Source of the DNA: Thiobacillus sp. UBA6918
Lineage (GTDB): Bacteria; Pseudomonadota; Gammaproteobacteria; Burkholderiales; Thiobacillaceae
Assembly (NCBI GenBank): GCA_002450925.1
Contig: DKAU01000126.1
Span: 1 to 31,848 of the forward strand
Direction: 5' to 3'
DNA length: 31,848 bases
In this document: positions 23,886 to 31,848 of the stretch, piece by piece
Layout: each line of letters starts with the position of its first letter
Position numbering within the stretch: position 1 is the first letter of the stretch
The notes under the pieces: model-generated
What the model was told of the DNA's origin: nothing
The model's input: the letters and a program-made list of their open reading frames with translations, nothing else
Database searches by the model: none
Made by a program: the position numbers and the translations under genes

Positions 23886-24797
23886 ATGAAAAAACACACT
23901 TTATTGCTTGCGCTGGTAGTGGGCATTTATTCTTCGGCAAGCATTGCGAAGTTTGATTTCGGGAAAGTGCTTGAATCAATGGGGCAGGTTCCCCAGCAGC
24001 AAAAAAATGAGACCAGCAAGCCCGCCGAGCAGACTACCAAGCCAGCAACCCAGGAATCGGCACAGCAGCCACAACCTTTTTCATTAAGCTTGTTTGGAAA
24101 GACTAGTCTGGAAGATGAAATCCGCATTGGGCGACAGGTTTCCGGCGATTTGTTGGGGGCAGCCCCGCTGGTAAAGGACGAGACGCTTCAGCGATATGTA
24201 AATAGTGTGGGCCGCTGGGTTGCCTTGCAGAGCAAGCGCCCGGATCTGACTTGGCATTTTGGTGTGATCGAATCTGAAGACATCAATGCGTTTTCCGCAC
24301 CGGGTGGATATGTCTTCCTTACCAAAGGTTTGTACAAGCGCCTGAACAATGAAGCGGAATTGGCTGGCGTTCTCGGACATGAGATTGCGCACGTTACCCA
24401 GAAGCATCATTTGAATCTTCTGAAACAATCGCAACTGATCGGAGCATTGGCTCAGGCAGTGACGAAAGAAGTTAAAAGCGGAGACCAGGCGGTGCAAAAC
24501 CTGATTGGTAACGGCGCTGAAATGATGGCACGAGGCCTGGACAAAGACGCCGAGTTCGAAGCGGATCGCATCGGTATCGTTTATGCGGCTCGTTCGGGTT
24601 ATGACGCATGGGGTCTGCCAACCGTCCTGCAGGACATGGCGACGCTCAATACCAAGGATGACCGTCTTGCCTTGTTGTACAAGACTCACCCCACCGCAGC
24701 AGACCGTTTGAGTAAGCTGGGCGATGCGGTGGGCGATCGCTTTGACAGCCTTGCCGCAGGCAAGGAATTCCCCGAACGCTTCTATCGCATCCGGTGA
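23886..24797 (+). CDS. M48-family zinc metalloprotease, periplasmic
   Basis: A 303-residue exported M48 peptidase. It has a signal peptide (about 1-21), a Gln/Pro/Thr-rich linker (about 35-65) and a protease domain. Zinc ligands H165 and H169 and catalytic E166 lie in LGHEIAHVTQKHH, and the third ligand E223 is in EFEADRIG. There is no cysteine at the signal cleavage site, so it is probably soluble rather than lipid-anchored. The family includes BepA and LoiP, which act in outer-membrane protein quality control. The start abuts the SH3-protein stop, and its own stop overlaps the cyclase GTG start, so it is translated as part of one operon. The physical target is unknown. Confidence 0.92.
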   Translation: MKKHTLLLALVVGIYSSASIAKFDFGKVLESMGQVPQQQKNETSKPAEQTTKPATQESAQQPQPFSLSLFGKTSLEDEIRIGRQVSGDLLGAAPLVKDETLQRYVNSVGRWVALQSKRPDLTWHFGVIESEDINAFSAPGGYVFLTKGLYKRLNNEAELAGVLGHEIAHVTQKHHLNLLKQSQLIGALAQAVTKEVKSGDQAVQNLIGNGAEMMARGLDKDAEFEADRIGIVYAARSGYDAWGLPTVLQDMATLNTKDDRLALLYKTHPTAADRLSKLGDAVGDRFDSLAAGKEFPERFYRIR

Positions 24798-27013
24798 CGA
24801 TACAGCCGCGCAAGCTGGCCATTCCGTGGTTATTGGCCGCGGTATGGCTGGCTGTTCTCGTGCTGAATCAGGCCGGGGTTGTTCGGCTCGGGTTTGTCGA
24901 GCGACTCAACGACACAATCTACGATCTAAGCCTGAAACGTGCCTCCCCGCGCGTGCTGGATGATCGCATCACTATCCTCGATATTGATGAAGCAAGCCTG
25001 AAGGAAATCGGTCGCTGGCCGTGGAGTCGCGACAAGATGGCTGCACTTGTCGACCGTCTATACAACAAATACTACGTCGCTGCGATGGGCTTCGATGTCA
25101 TATTTGCAGAGCCGGATATAAGTTCCGGTATTGCCACACTGGATCAATTGGCAAAAAAGGATCTGGCTGGCGATTCGCAATTCACCAATCGCTACGCCAA
25201 ACTGCGACCAGCGCTTGATTTCGATGGGCGCTTTGCTGAGACACTTGCAGGCAAAACCATTGCGTTGGGCTACTACTTCATTACACCTGGTTTGCCGCCG
25301 GGAACGACAGGCACATTGCCTCAGGCAACGCTATCTGCATCCATATTCAAGAATCATGAACAGAGTCTTGTCGAAGCGATCGGTTATGGAGCAAACCTGG
25401 AGGCGTTTCAGCAAGCCGCCGGCATAGGCGGTTATTTTTCGGTTTTGCCTGACGAAGACGGCACCATCCGCAAGGTGCATCTGCTGACCCGCTATCAGGG
25501 GTGGTTATATGAAGCTTTTAGTGCCGCTACGTTGCGTGCAGCGTTCGGAGGAGAGCCCCTGGCAGCCGGCGTCGATGAGAAAAGTTTGTTCGGCCGTGAC
25601 TATAACCAGCCCTGGGTTGAGATTGCCGGCATCCGTTTGAATCTGAATGCTGATGGCAGCGCGTGGGTGCCATACCGGACCGGAGCACCGTTTCCCTACG
25701 TTTCGGCAAAGGACGTGTTCTCAGGCAAAACCGACATAAGCAAACTGGAAAATCGCGTGATATTGGTCGGCTCCACTGCGCCTGGATTGGCCGACCTTCG
25801 GGTAACGCCGTTCTCAAGTGCATTTCCGGGTGTGGAAATCCATGCCCACATGATTGCAGGCATGCTGGATGGCGATGCCCGGTATACGCCGCCCTGGGGA
25901 GGGGATGTAATACTGGGCGTTACACTGATTGCCGGCCTGCTTCTGGCGATCGCTTTGCCGATTATCGGGCCGGTCTACGGTCTTGGACTGACATTGCTGC
26001 TGCTGGCCGGGATGATGGCCGGTTATTACACAGCCTGGCAGCAACATCTGGTTTTGCCGCTTGCCGGGCCTTTGGTCACGGCAATCGGCCTGTACCTGCT
26101 TTCCACGGCATACGGTTTTCTGGCCGAGACCCGCAACAAGAGGCAGATCACCAAGCTTTTCGGACAGTATGTGCCACCGGAACTCGCCGAGGAAATGAGC
26201 CGCGACCCCCAAAATTACAGCATGGAAGGCCAGTCGCGAGAGATGACGGTACTGTTTTCAGACATCCGCGGCTTCACCAATTTTTCGGAGAAACTGCCGC
26301 CTGTGGAACTGGCCGAGGTGCTTAACAGCTACCTCAGCACCATGACGGCGATTGTGCAGCAGAACAAGGGAACCATCGACAAGTACATCGGCGATGCGGT
26401 CATGGCCTTCTGGAATGCGCCACTAGACATGCCCAACCACGCCGAAGCTGCCGTTCAGACCGCGCTAGACATGCAGGCGGCACTGCCGGCCCTGAACGAG
26501 CAGTTTGCCGCTCGAAACTGGCCCCACGTGAAGATCGGGGTGGGGGTGAATACGGGCCGGATGAGCGTGGGCAACATGGGTTCGACATTCCGCATGTCCT
26601 ATACGGTCATGGGGGATGCGGTGAACCTTGGCTCACGGCTTGAGGGCATTACCAAGCAATATGGGGTCGGTATTCTGGCTACGCAGACCGTTGTCGAGGC
26701 CGACAGCAAGCATGTTTTCATGAAAATCGACGATGTGAGGGTCAAAGGGAAAGAACAACCCGTGGCCATTTACGAACCGCTTGGCCTAAAGGGGGCCATT
26801 GATCCTGCCGTGAATAGTCAGGCGGAACGCTTTGAGCAGGCTTTTTCGGCTTACCAGCAGCAAAAATGGGCTGAAGCAGAAACCCTACTCAAAACATTGA
26901 ATACGGAATCGCCCAGACCGTTGTACGATATCTATCTGGAACGGATCGCGCATTTCCGGGAAAACCCTCCACCAGAGGACTGGGATGGCGTGTTTGTATA
27001 CACAACCAAATAA
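24794..27013 (+). CDS. CHASE2-domain class III adenylate/guanylate cyclase
   Basis: A 739-residue membrane sensor cyclase. Transmembrane helix 1 (about 9-29) is followed by a periplasmic CHASE2 sensor (about 35-350, opening FVERLNDTIYDLSLKRASPR). Three helices follow (about 371-392, 396-413, 420-441), then a class III catalytic domain (about 482-665). Metal-binding D490 (FSDIRGFT) and D534 (KYIGDAVMAFW) are present. So are K530 and D608 at the adenine-recognising positions, N611 and R615 in VMGDAVNLGSRLE, so an active adenylate cyclase is likely. The start is GTG at 24794, overlapping the protease stop by 4 bases; no Shine-Dalgarno is present, consistent with coupling. The gene just downstream encodes a probable cyclic-nucleotide phosphodiesterase. 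Confidence 0.94.
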   Translation: MTIQPRKLAIPWLLAAVWLAVLVLNQAGVVRLGFVERLNDTIYDLSLKRASPRVLDDRITILDIDEASLKEIGRWPWSRDKMAALVDRLYNKYYVAAMGFDVIFAEPDISSGIATLDQLAKKDLAGDSQFTNRYAKLRPALDFDGRFAETLAGKTIALGYYFITPGLPPGTTGTLPQATLSASIFKNHEQSLVEAIGYGANLEAFQQAAGIGGYFSVLPDEDGTIRKVHLLTRYQGWLYEAFSAATLRAAFGGEPLAAGVDEKSLFGRDYNQPWVEIAGIRLNLNADGSAWVPYRTGAPFPYVSAKDVFSGKTDISKLENRVILVGSTAPGLADLRVTPFSSAFPGVEIHAHMIAGMLDGDARYTPPWGGDVILGVTLIAGLLLAIALPIIGPVYGLGLTLLLLAGMMAGYYTAWQQHLVLPLAGPLVTAIGLYLLSTAYGFLAETRNKRQITKLFGQYVPPELAEEMSRDPQNYSMEGQSREMTVLFSDIRGFTNFSEKLPPVELAEVLNSYLSTMTAIVQQNKGTIDKYIGDAVMAFWNAPLDMPNHAEAAVQTALDMQAALPALNEQFAARNWPHVKIGVGVNTGRMSVGNMGSTFRMSYTVMGDAVNLGSRLEGITKQYGVGILATQTVVEADSKHVFMKIDDVRVKGKEQPVAIYEPLGLKGAIDPAVNSQAERFEQAFSAYQQQKWAEAETLLKTLNTESPRPLYDIYLERIAHFRENPPPEDWDGVFVYTTK

Positions 27014-27016
27014 CAC

Positions 27017-27781
27017 ATGAAGCTCACCATTTTGGGGTGCGGCGGAGGCATCGGAAGCGGCCACCATACCACCTCTTTCCTGCTTGACGAGGACGTGCTG
27101 ATAGATGCCGGAAGTGGCATTACTTCCTTAAGTCTGGAACAGCTTGCCTGCATCGATCACGTATTCATCACCCACAGCCACCTGGACCATGTACTGGGTT
27201 TGCCACTCATGCTGGATGCTGTCGGCGATCGACGCAATAAAGCGGTTGTTGTCCACGCCTTGCCGGAAGTGCTGGAAATTCTTGAGCAGCATGTCTTCAA
27301 CTGGAAAATCTGGCCAGATTTCAGGCGCATTCCTGACGCCTCCAGGCCGTGGCTCAAGTTCGAGCCTTTCACGCTAGGCGATTCAATAAAGCTGGGAGAC
27401 AGAACCATCACCAGTCTCCCGGTTCACCATACCGTTCCTGCGTGCGGCTATCGTCTTGCAGGAGCAGGCGGAAGCCTCGTTTTCACGGGCGACACCACGC
27501 ACAGTGATGCGCTGATGAATGCTCTGAACGAAATGTCGGATTTGCGTGATCTCATCATCGATACTTCGTTTGAGAACGAACTGATCGACGTGGCCATCGC
27601 TTCCAAACATCACTGGCCCGAATCGCTCGCACAGGAACTCACGCACCTGAAAGCCAGACCCAAAATCTGGATTACCCATCTCAAACCTGGCAACGAACCA
27701 GCCATCATGGAAGAACTCCACAAGTGCATTCCTGATCGCGAGGTCATGCAACTCAAGCAGGGTCAGTCAATCGAGTGGTAA
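27017..27781 (+). CDS. MBL-fold 3',5'-cyclic-nucleotide phosphodiesterase (class II-like)
   Basis: A 254-residue cytosolic metallo-beta-lactamase-fold hydrolase with the zinc motif THSHLDH (52-58), histidine-rich VHHTVPACGY (136-145) and FTGDTTHS (156-163). The segment IDTSFENELIDVAIASKHHW (181-200) with ITHLKPGNE (219-227) is typical of class II cyclic-nucleotide phosphodiesterases rather than of RNase Z or glyoxalase II. It lies 3 bases after the cyclase, so hydrolysis of the cyclase product is the simplest reading. The general MBL call is firm; the phosphodiesterase assignment is moderately sure and rests on both motif pattern and context. Confidence 0.85.
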   Translation: MKLTILGCGGGIGSGHHTTSFLLDEDVLIDAGSGITSLSLEQLACIDHVFITHSHLDHVLGLPLMLDAVGDRRNKAVVVHALPEVLEILEQHVFNWKIWPDFRRIPDASRPWLKFEPFTLGDSIKLGDRTITSLPVHHTVPACGYRLAGAGGSLVFTGDTTHSDALMNALNEMSDLRDLIIDTSFENELIDVAIASKHHWPESLAQELTHLKARPKIWITHLKPGNEPAIMEELHKCIPDREVMQLKQGQSIEW

Positions 27782-28416
27782 AGGATGTTCCAGACGCCTT
27801 GTTGCTGATGACAGGCGGCTGCCCCCATTGTCCTGCGGCACTTCAAGCTTTATCCGTGTTGCTGAAGGAAGGTTCCATCGGGCGCCTTCAAGTCGTCAAT
27901 GTGGCAATCCATACCGAAGAAGCGGAATCGCGCGGCGTGCAATCCGTACCCTGGATAAAGATCGGTCCTTTTGAAATTGATGGGGTCGTCACACCGGCAA
28001 AACTTCGCGAACTGGCTCAGGGCGTCAATGATGACGCCGTGTTCGACAACTGGCTGCTGGAAATGCTGAAGACTGGCAAGCGCCAGAAATTCGAGGCCCT
28101 GGTAAAGCAGGAACCGCAGCGTATTCATTCACTGGCACGGCTGATGAATGATCCAGAATCCAGCATGATGATTCGGCTTGGCATCGGAGCCATTCTCGAA
28201 GAATTGCAGACAACCGGCTTGACCAAACCTCTGGTTCCGGCATTTGGGGAAATGCTCAGGGATGTCGACAGGCTGGTGCGTGCGGATGCATGTCATTTCC
28301 TCACTTTGATCAGTGGTGAGGATATCCGTTCATACATGCTGGCTTGTCTAAAGGATAAGGATCCTGAAATTCGCGAAATGGCGGAAGAATGGCTGGCTGA
28401 GAATCCACCAGCCTGA
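27775..28416 (+). CDS. Thioredoxin-fold (CPHC) protein with HEAT-like C-terminus
   Basis: A 213-residue cytosolic protein. Residues 1-85 look like a thioredoxin/glutaredoxin fold with the redox motif C16-P-H-C19 and the cis-proline segment SVPWIKIGPFEI. Residues about 110-205 are helical and HEAT-like (LARLMNDPESSMMIRLGIGA, then VRADACHFLTLI, and LKDKDPEIREMAEEWL). It has no signal peptide. The start is GTG at 27775, 7 bases inside the phosphodiesterase gene. A redox-sensitive scaffold is possible. It closes the five-gene set; its stop lies 6 bases from the stop of convergent murI. Confidence 0.8.
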   Translation: MVKDVPDALLLMTGGCPHCPAALQALSVLLKEGSIGRLQVVNVAIHTEEAESRGVQSVPWIKIGPFEIDGVVTPAKLRELAQGVNDDAVFDNWLLEMLKTGKRQKFEALVKQEPQRIHSLARLMNDPESSMMIRLGIGAILEELQTTGLTKPLVPAFGEMLRDVDRLVRADACHFLTLISGEDIRSYMLACLKDKDPEIREMAEEWLAENPPA

Positions 28417-28422
28417 GCGCGC

Positions 28423-29214
28423 CTACATCTTGACTACGTGTACGTTGGTCAAGGTGCGGCCGAGGAAGCGTTCACCAATGGTCTGGAATCTGAGCGGCAC
28501 ATCGGTCACGTAGAAGTCGTAGTGCGGTGAGGCAGGGCCAGGATTGGCCAGGCCCTTTTCGCGCAGCACTACAGCAGCCTGTTCGGCCATGGCCTCGGCA
28601 GAATCCACCAGTTTCACTCCTGGCCCGCTCACTTCCTGCAACAGGGGTTTCAACAGCGGATAGTGCGTGCAGCCCAGTACCAGGGTGTCAATTTGTTCGG
28701 CCAGCAACGGGCGCAAATATTCCCTGGCGGTTAGCCGTGTCACTTCATTTTCCAGCCAGCCTTCCTCCACCAGTGGAACAAACATGGCGCAAGCCTGCGA
28801 ATGGATGCGCGAGTCCGGCGCATAGTCGTGGATGGCGCGCGCGTAGGCATTGCTGTTGATGGTGGTGGGCGTACCGATGACACCGATGCGCTTGCCATTC
28901 TTGGCCGCTACGGCGCCGGCATCGATAACGTCCAGCACGGGTACCGGAGAAAGATCCCGCACCACCTGGGCGGCAACCGCGGCCATGGTGTTGCAGGCGA
29001 TGATGAGCAGTTTGACCTCTTTTTCCAGGAGAAACTGTGCGATCTCGGTGGTGAAGTGGGAGATGGTCTCGACCGATTTTACGCCATAAGGCACCCGTGC
29101 GGTGTCGCCAAAGTAAGCGATGTTCTCGAACGGCAGTCGCTCCATGAGCGCGCGCACGACGGTAAGGCCGCCGATGCCGGAATCAAAAACGCCGATGGGA
29201 GCTTTGGGATTCAT
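28423..29214 (-). CDS. murI: Glutamate racemase
   Basis: Makes D-glutamate for peptidoglycan. The start is set at 29214, where ATGA overlaps the queG stop and the protein begins MNPKAPIGVFDSGIGGL; an in-frame ATG 27 bases upstream lies inside queG. The 263-residue product is of normal length. The catalytic cysteines lie in LIIACNTMAA and LVLGCTHYPLL, and the opening DSG supplies the first conserved aspartate. FGDTARVPYG is the substrate-binding segment. It is co-directional and translationally coupled with queG, a tRNA-modification gene, with no clear functional link. Confidence 0.96.
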   Translation of the reverse strand: MNPKAPIGVFDSGIGGLTVVRALMERLPFENIAYFGDTARVPYGVKSVETISHFTTEIAQFLLEKEVKLLIIACNTMAAVAAQVVRDLSPVPVLDVIDAGAVAAKNGKRIGVIGTPTTINSNAYARAIHDYAPDSRIHSQACAMFVPLVEEGWLENEVTRLTAREYLRPLLAEQIDTLVLGCTHYPLLKPLLQEVSGPGVKLVDSAEAMAEQAAVVLREKGLANPGPASPHYDFYVTDVPLRFQTIGERFLGRTLTNVHVVKM

Positions 29215-30272
29215 GTTGTCTGCTGTCGCGAAAGCGCCCATTCTACATGTTCGCGAACCATTTCCGAGGGGTGTTGACGGCGCGATTCCAGCGCTGAGAT
29301 GGCCGCTGGTGAATGTGGCGCATTGCCTAGTGCCACCGCAATGTTTCTCAGCCAGCGTTCATGGCCGATACGGCGAATGGCCGAACCTTCCATGCGCTTG
29401 AGAAAGGCTTCCTCATCCCAGGAAAAAAGTTCGATGAGCGAAGACGAATCGAGATGGTGGCGCGGGCTGAAATCGGGCAAGGGCGAATGAGCGACATCAC
29501 GATTCCATGGACAGGCCAACTGGCAGTCATCGCAGCCATAGATGCGGTTGCCCAACAAGGGGCGCAGATCCTCCGGAATGCTGCCCTTCTGTTCGATGGT
29601 CAGGTAGGAAATACAGCGTCGTGCATCCAACACATAGGGAGCAACAAACGCTTTCGTAGGGCAGGCATCCAGGCAGGCAGTGCAAGTGCCGCAATGCGCC
29701 GAGGCGGCTTCATCCGCGGGCAGTGGCAGGCCGACATAAATTTCACCCAGGAATGAATACGAACCCGATTCCCGATTCAACAGAAGTGTATGCTTGCCGC
29801 GCCATCCCAGTTTGGTCTGCGAAGCCAGCGCCACCTCCATGACGGGGGCGGAGTCAGTGAACACCCGATAGACATAGGGCCCGATGGCTTCTTCAATGCG
29901 CGAGGCCAGCTTTTGCAGGCGGTCGCGCAAAACCTTGTGATAATCGCGGCCCAGCGCATAGCGGGAAATGTACGCAAGTTGAGGGGAGTTAATTACCTTG
30001 TCTGCTGGCGCAGCTTCCTCTGGCCAGTATGACAGGCGCGCGCTGATGACGCTGAGGGTGCCGGGCACCAGTTCATTCGGCCGGGTGCGTTTGGTGCCAT
30101 GTGCGGACATATAATCCATGTCACCGTGGTAGCCCTTTCCCAGCCATTGCAATAAATCCACCTCAGCCTGCTCCAGCGCAGTGCCGCTAATGCCGATATC
30201 AGTAAAACCAAGCTCACGACCCCATGTGGTTACGTCACGAGCAAGCTGAAAGTAGTCGATCGAATCATGCAT
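29211..30272 (-). CDS. queG: Epoxyqueuosine reductase
   Basis: Reduces epoxyqueuosine to queuosine in tRNA using cobalamin and two 4Fe-4S clusters; cytosolic. The 353-residue protein has the conserved aspartate D140 in RVFTDSAPVMEVALA. Cluster cysteines are in CGTCTACLDACP (194-205), C220, and CDDCQLACPWN (247-257). The C-terminal part (about 300-350) has HEAT-like helices, as in other QueG proteins. Its ATG abuts the start of tsaE on the other strand within the palindrome ATGCAT, so each gene's translation signals lie inside the other. It overlaps murI by 4 bases downstream. Confidence 0.96.
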   Translation of the reverse strand: MHDSIDYFQLARDVTTWGRELGFTDIGISGTALEQAEVDLLQWLGKGYHGDMDYMSAHGTKRTRPNELVPGTLSVISARLSYWPEEAAPADKVINSPQLAYISRYALGRDYHKVLRDRLQKLASRIEEAIGPYVYRVFTDSAPVMEVALASQTKLGWRGKHTLLLNRESGSYSFLGEIYVGLPLPADEAASAHCGTCTACLDACPTKAFVAPYVLDARRCISYLTIEQKGSIPEDLRPLLGNRIYGCDDCQLACPWNRDVAHSPLPDFSPRHHLDSSSLIELFSWDEEAFLKRMEGSAIRRIGHERWLRNIAVALGNAPHSPAAISALESRRQHPSEMVREHVEWALSRQQTT

Positions 30273-30746
30273 AAAGCCGATGATACCGCTGTAATTACCC
30301 TGTCACTGCCGGATGAAGCGGCAACGCTTGGCCTGGGCGCGAAGCTTTCCGCCCTGCTGAAGCCGGGTTGGGTGGTCTATCTCAGAGGAGACCTCGGTGC
30401 AGGCAAAACGACCCTAGTTCGGGGGCTGTTGAGGGCATTTGGTTATGAGGGGCGTGTCAAAAGTCCAACATATACCTTGCTCGAATCTTATGAATTGTCT
30501 AGATTTATCTTGCAACACTATGATTTGTATAGGATGATGGATCCTAGAGAGTGGCTGGACGCAGGATTTCGTGATGACTGCAATGCCGGCACGCTTTGTT
30601 TGGTGGAATGGCCCGAGAAAGCTCAGGGCCTGTTACCCAGGCCGGATCTGGAAATTCGGCTTGAAGTGGCAGGTGAAGGCAGAACCGTACGTATCGAGGG
30701 CCTTTCCGCACAAGGCAGGAAGGAGGTGCAGAGATGGCAGGGATGA
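30267..30746 (+). CDS. tsaE: tRNA threonylcarbamoyladenosine biosynthesis ATPase TsaE
   Basis: ATPase subunit of the TsaBDE complex that makes t6A37 in ANN-decoding tRNAs. The 159-residue protein has the P-loop GDLGAGKTTL (41-50), the family motif SPTYTLLESY (66-75), HYDLYR (84-89) and LVEWPEK (112-118). Length is close to E. coli TsaE (153). No strong ribosome site precedes the ATG at 30267, and its upstream region is the start of queG. The last 13 bases overlap the amidase start, a common tsaE-amidase pairing in proteobacteria. Confidence 0.95.
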   Translation: MHKADDTAVITLSLPDEAATLGLGAKLSALLKPGWVVYLRGDLGAGKTTLVRGLLRAFGYEGRVKSPTYTLLESYELSRFILQHYDLYRMMDPREWLDAGFRDDCNAGTLCLVEWPEKAQGLLPRPDLEIRLEVAGEGRTVRIEGLSAQGRKEVQRWQG

Positions 30747-31848
30747 GATCGCTCAAATCACTGATTGTCTGTCTGGGGCTGATGATGTTCCAAACGGGCG
30801 TTTCGGCCGGTGTACTGACTGCCGCGCGCATGTGGCCGTCTCCGGATTACACACGCATTACGCTGGAATCCGACGCGCCCATCAATTTCAAGCACTTTAC
30901 CCTCGAGAATCCGGACCGTCTGGTCATTGATCTGGAAGGGCTTACCCAGAATGAGGCGCTTGCAGCCCTTCCGGGGATGGTCAATTCCAGTGATCCGCTT
31001 GTCTCAAACGTCCGCAGTGCGCTCAATCGCCCAGGAATTACACGGGTGGTCTTCGAACTCAAGGCACCTGTAAAACCTTCGGTGTTTGCCTTGAAGCCGC
31101 TGGGGGAGTATGGCCACCGGCTGGTCATTGACCTCTACTCGGCCGCCTCAGTGGATGCCATTCAGTCATTGGCCATGGCACAGCCTTCGGACAGTTCGCA
31201 AGACAAAGAGACTTCACCTTCCAGGCCACAACCCAACAACAGTGCACCAAAGTACGAACGCTTGACGATGGTCGCCATTGATGCCGGCCATGGCGGCGAA
31301 GATCCCGGTGCAAGAGGTGCGAGCGGTAGTCGTGAAAAAGACATCACGCTGATGGTGGCAAGAAAACTCAAGGAAAGAATCGACGCCGAGCCCAACATGC
31401 GGGCATACCTGACACGTGACGGCGATTATTTCATCCCGCTGCATGAGAGAGTGGTGAAGGCGCGCAACGTGAAAGCCGATTTGTTCGTGTCCGTGCATGC
31501 CGATGCCTTCATCAAGCCCGAGGCCCGAGGCTCTTCCGTCTTTGCGCTGTCTGAAAATGGTGCGACTTCGGCTGCTGCCAGGTGGCTGGCGAAGAAGGAA
31601 AATGATGCCGACCTGATTGGTGGCATCAATATTGATGTCAAGGACCAGTACCTCAAGCGCACGCTGATCGACCTCTCGCAAACTGCCACCATCAATGACA
31701 GCTTGCGGCTAGCCAATTATGTGCTCAATGAAATTGGTGAGGTGAATACCCTGCACAAGAATCAGGTCGAACAGGCCGGTTTCGCGGTGCTTAAGGCGCC
31801 GGACATCCCCTCCATCCTTGTCGAAACCGCCTTCATCTCCAACCCGGA
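30734..31848 (+). CDS. amiC: N-acetylmuramoyl-L-alanine amidase (AmiC type), 3' end cut by window
   Basis: A periplasmic zinc amidase that cleaves the stem peptide from peptidoglycan during cell separation. The reading frame is open to the window edge (371 codons plus two bases). The start ATG at 30734 has a perfect AGGAGG 7 bases upstream; a second ATG at 30743 overlaps the tsaE stop but is spaced poorly. A signal peptide (about 1-25) is followed by an AMIN domain (about 28-135, with RITLESDAPINFKHF), a Ser/Pro/Asn-rich linker (about 148-175) and an Amidase_3 domain. Zinc ligands are H186 (DAGHGG), E201 and H255 (SVHADAF), with catalytic E364 (ILVETAFISN). AmiC-type amidases are activated by NlpD/EnvC-class proteins, not seen here. 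Confidence 0.95.
   Translation, partial: MAGMRSLKSLIVCLGLMMFQTGVSAGVLTAARMWPSPDYTRITLESDAPINFKHFTLENPDRLVIDLEGLTQNEALAALPGMVNSSDPLVSNVRSALNRPGITRVVFELKAPVKPSVFALKPLGEYGHRLVIDLYSAASVDAIQSLAMAQPSDSSQDKETSPSRPQPNNSAPKYERLTMVAIDAGHGGEDPGARGASGSREKDITLMVARKLKERIDAEPNMRAYLTRDGDYFIPLHERVVKARNVKADLFVSVHADAFIKPEARGSSVFALSENGATSAAARWLAKKENDADLIGGINIDVKDQYLKRTLIDLSQTATINDSLRLANYVLNEIGEVNTLHKNQVEQAGFAVLKAPDIPSILVETAFISNP

Noticed and set aside
24084..24689. 201-codon minus-strand open frame opposite the M48 protease
   Set aside because: Antisense to the HEIAH-containing protease domain; no ribosome site or family resemblance.
25663..26325. 220-codon open frame inside the cyclase gene
   Set aside because: Lies in another frame of a gene with clear CHASE2 and cyclase motifs; the product is Arg/Cys-rich and has no recognisable motif.

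Overview
This window is a stretch of core chromosome from a Gram-negative proteobacterium. The gene content points to a betaproteobacterium, probably Nitrosomonadales-like: aspartokinase lies next to tRNA-Ser, and there is a DUF4139 protein, an MCE lipid-transport locus, a YeeE/YedE sulfur-transport pair, a CHASE2 cyclase and a GH57/GlgC glycogen pair. The taxonomic call is inference from gene families, not from a marker alignment. I see no insertion sequence, prophage, CRISPR array or rRNA. Coding density is very high, and no stretch over 300 bases lacks a gene.

Layout. Positions 1-1402 (minus): terminator, tRNA-Ser(GCU) and lysC. Positions 1552-2481 (plus): a Bax-inhibitor-1/YccA membrane protein and a small membrane protein. 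Positions 2478-5890 (minus): rlmD, a PolB-like 3'-5' exonuclease and a degenerate EAL-HDOD protein. Positions 5960-8096 (plus): pgl and a DUF4139 protein. Positions 8093-15137 (minus): a Lon-like protease, a small acidic protein built from two repeats, pgi and glgB. Positions 15189-18714 (plus): glgC, a GH57 glycosidase and a SlyD-type FKBP. Positions 18781-23264 (minus): an MlaE-like permease, a Walker-A-less ABC ATPase remnant, an MCE/MlaD protein, a lipoprotein, two YeeE/YedE half-transporters and a periplasmic SCP2-like protein. Positions 23358-28416 (plus): a tightly packed five-gene set (SH3 protein, M48 protease, CHASE2-class III cyclase, MBL-fold cyclic-nucleotide phosphodiesterase, CPHC/helical-repeat protein). 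Positions 28423-30272 (minus): murI and queG. Positions 30267-31848 (plus): tsaE and an amiC-type amidase cut by the window edge.

How the genes fit together. pgi, glgB, glgC and the GH57 enzyme form a carbon-storage block around a 51-bp divergent intergenic region that carries a perfect inverted repeat; pgl adds an oxidative pentose-phosphate/Entner-Doudoroff step nearby. The 23.3-28.4 kb operon encodes a membrane cyclase with a periplasmic sensor domain, a likely enzyme to destroy its product, and exported SH3 and protease proteins, so it looks like an envelope-linked cyclic-nucleotide module. The 19.4-23.3 kb block is an MCE-type lipid transporter whose ATPase gene lacks the nucleotide-binding P-loop.

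The strongest candidates for something undescribed are the five-gene cyclic-nucleotide operon, the P-loop-less ABC subunit in the MCE operon, and the duplicated acidic protein between the Lon-like protease and pgi.
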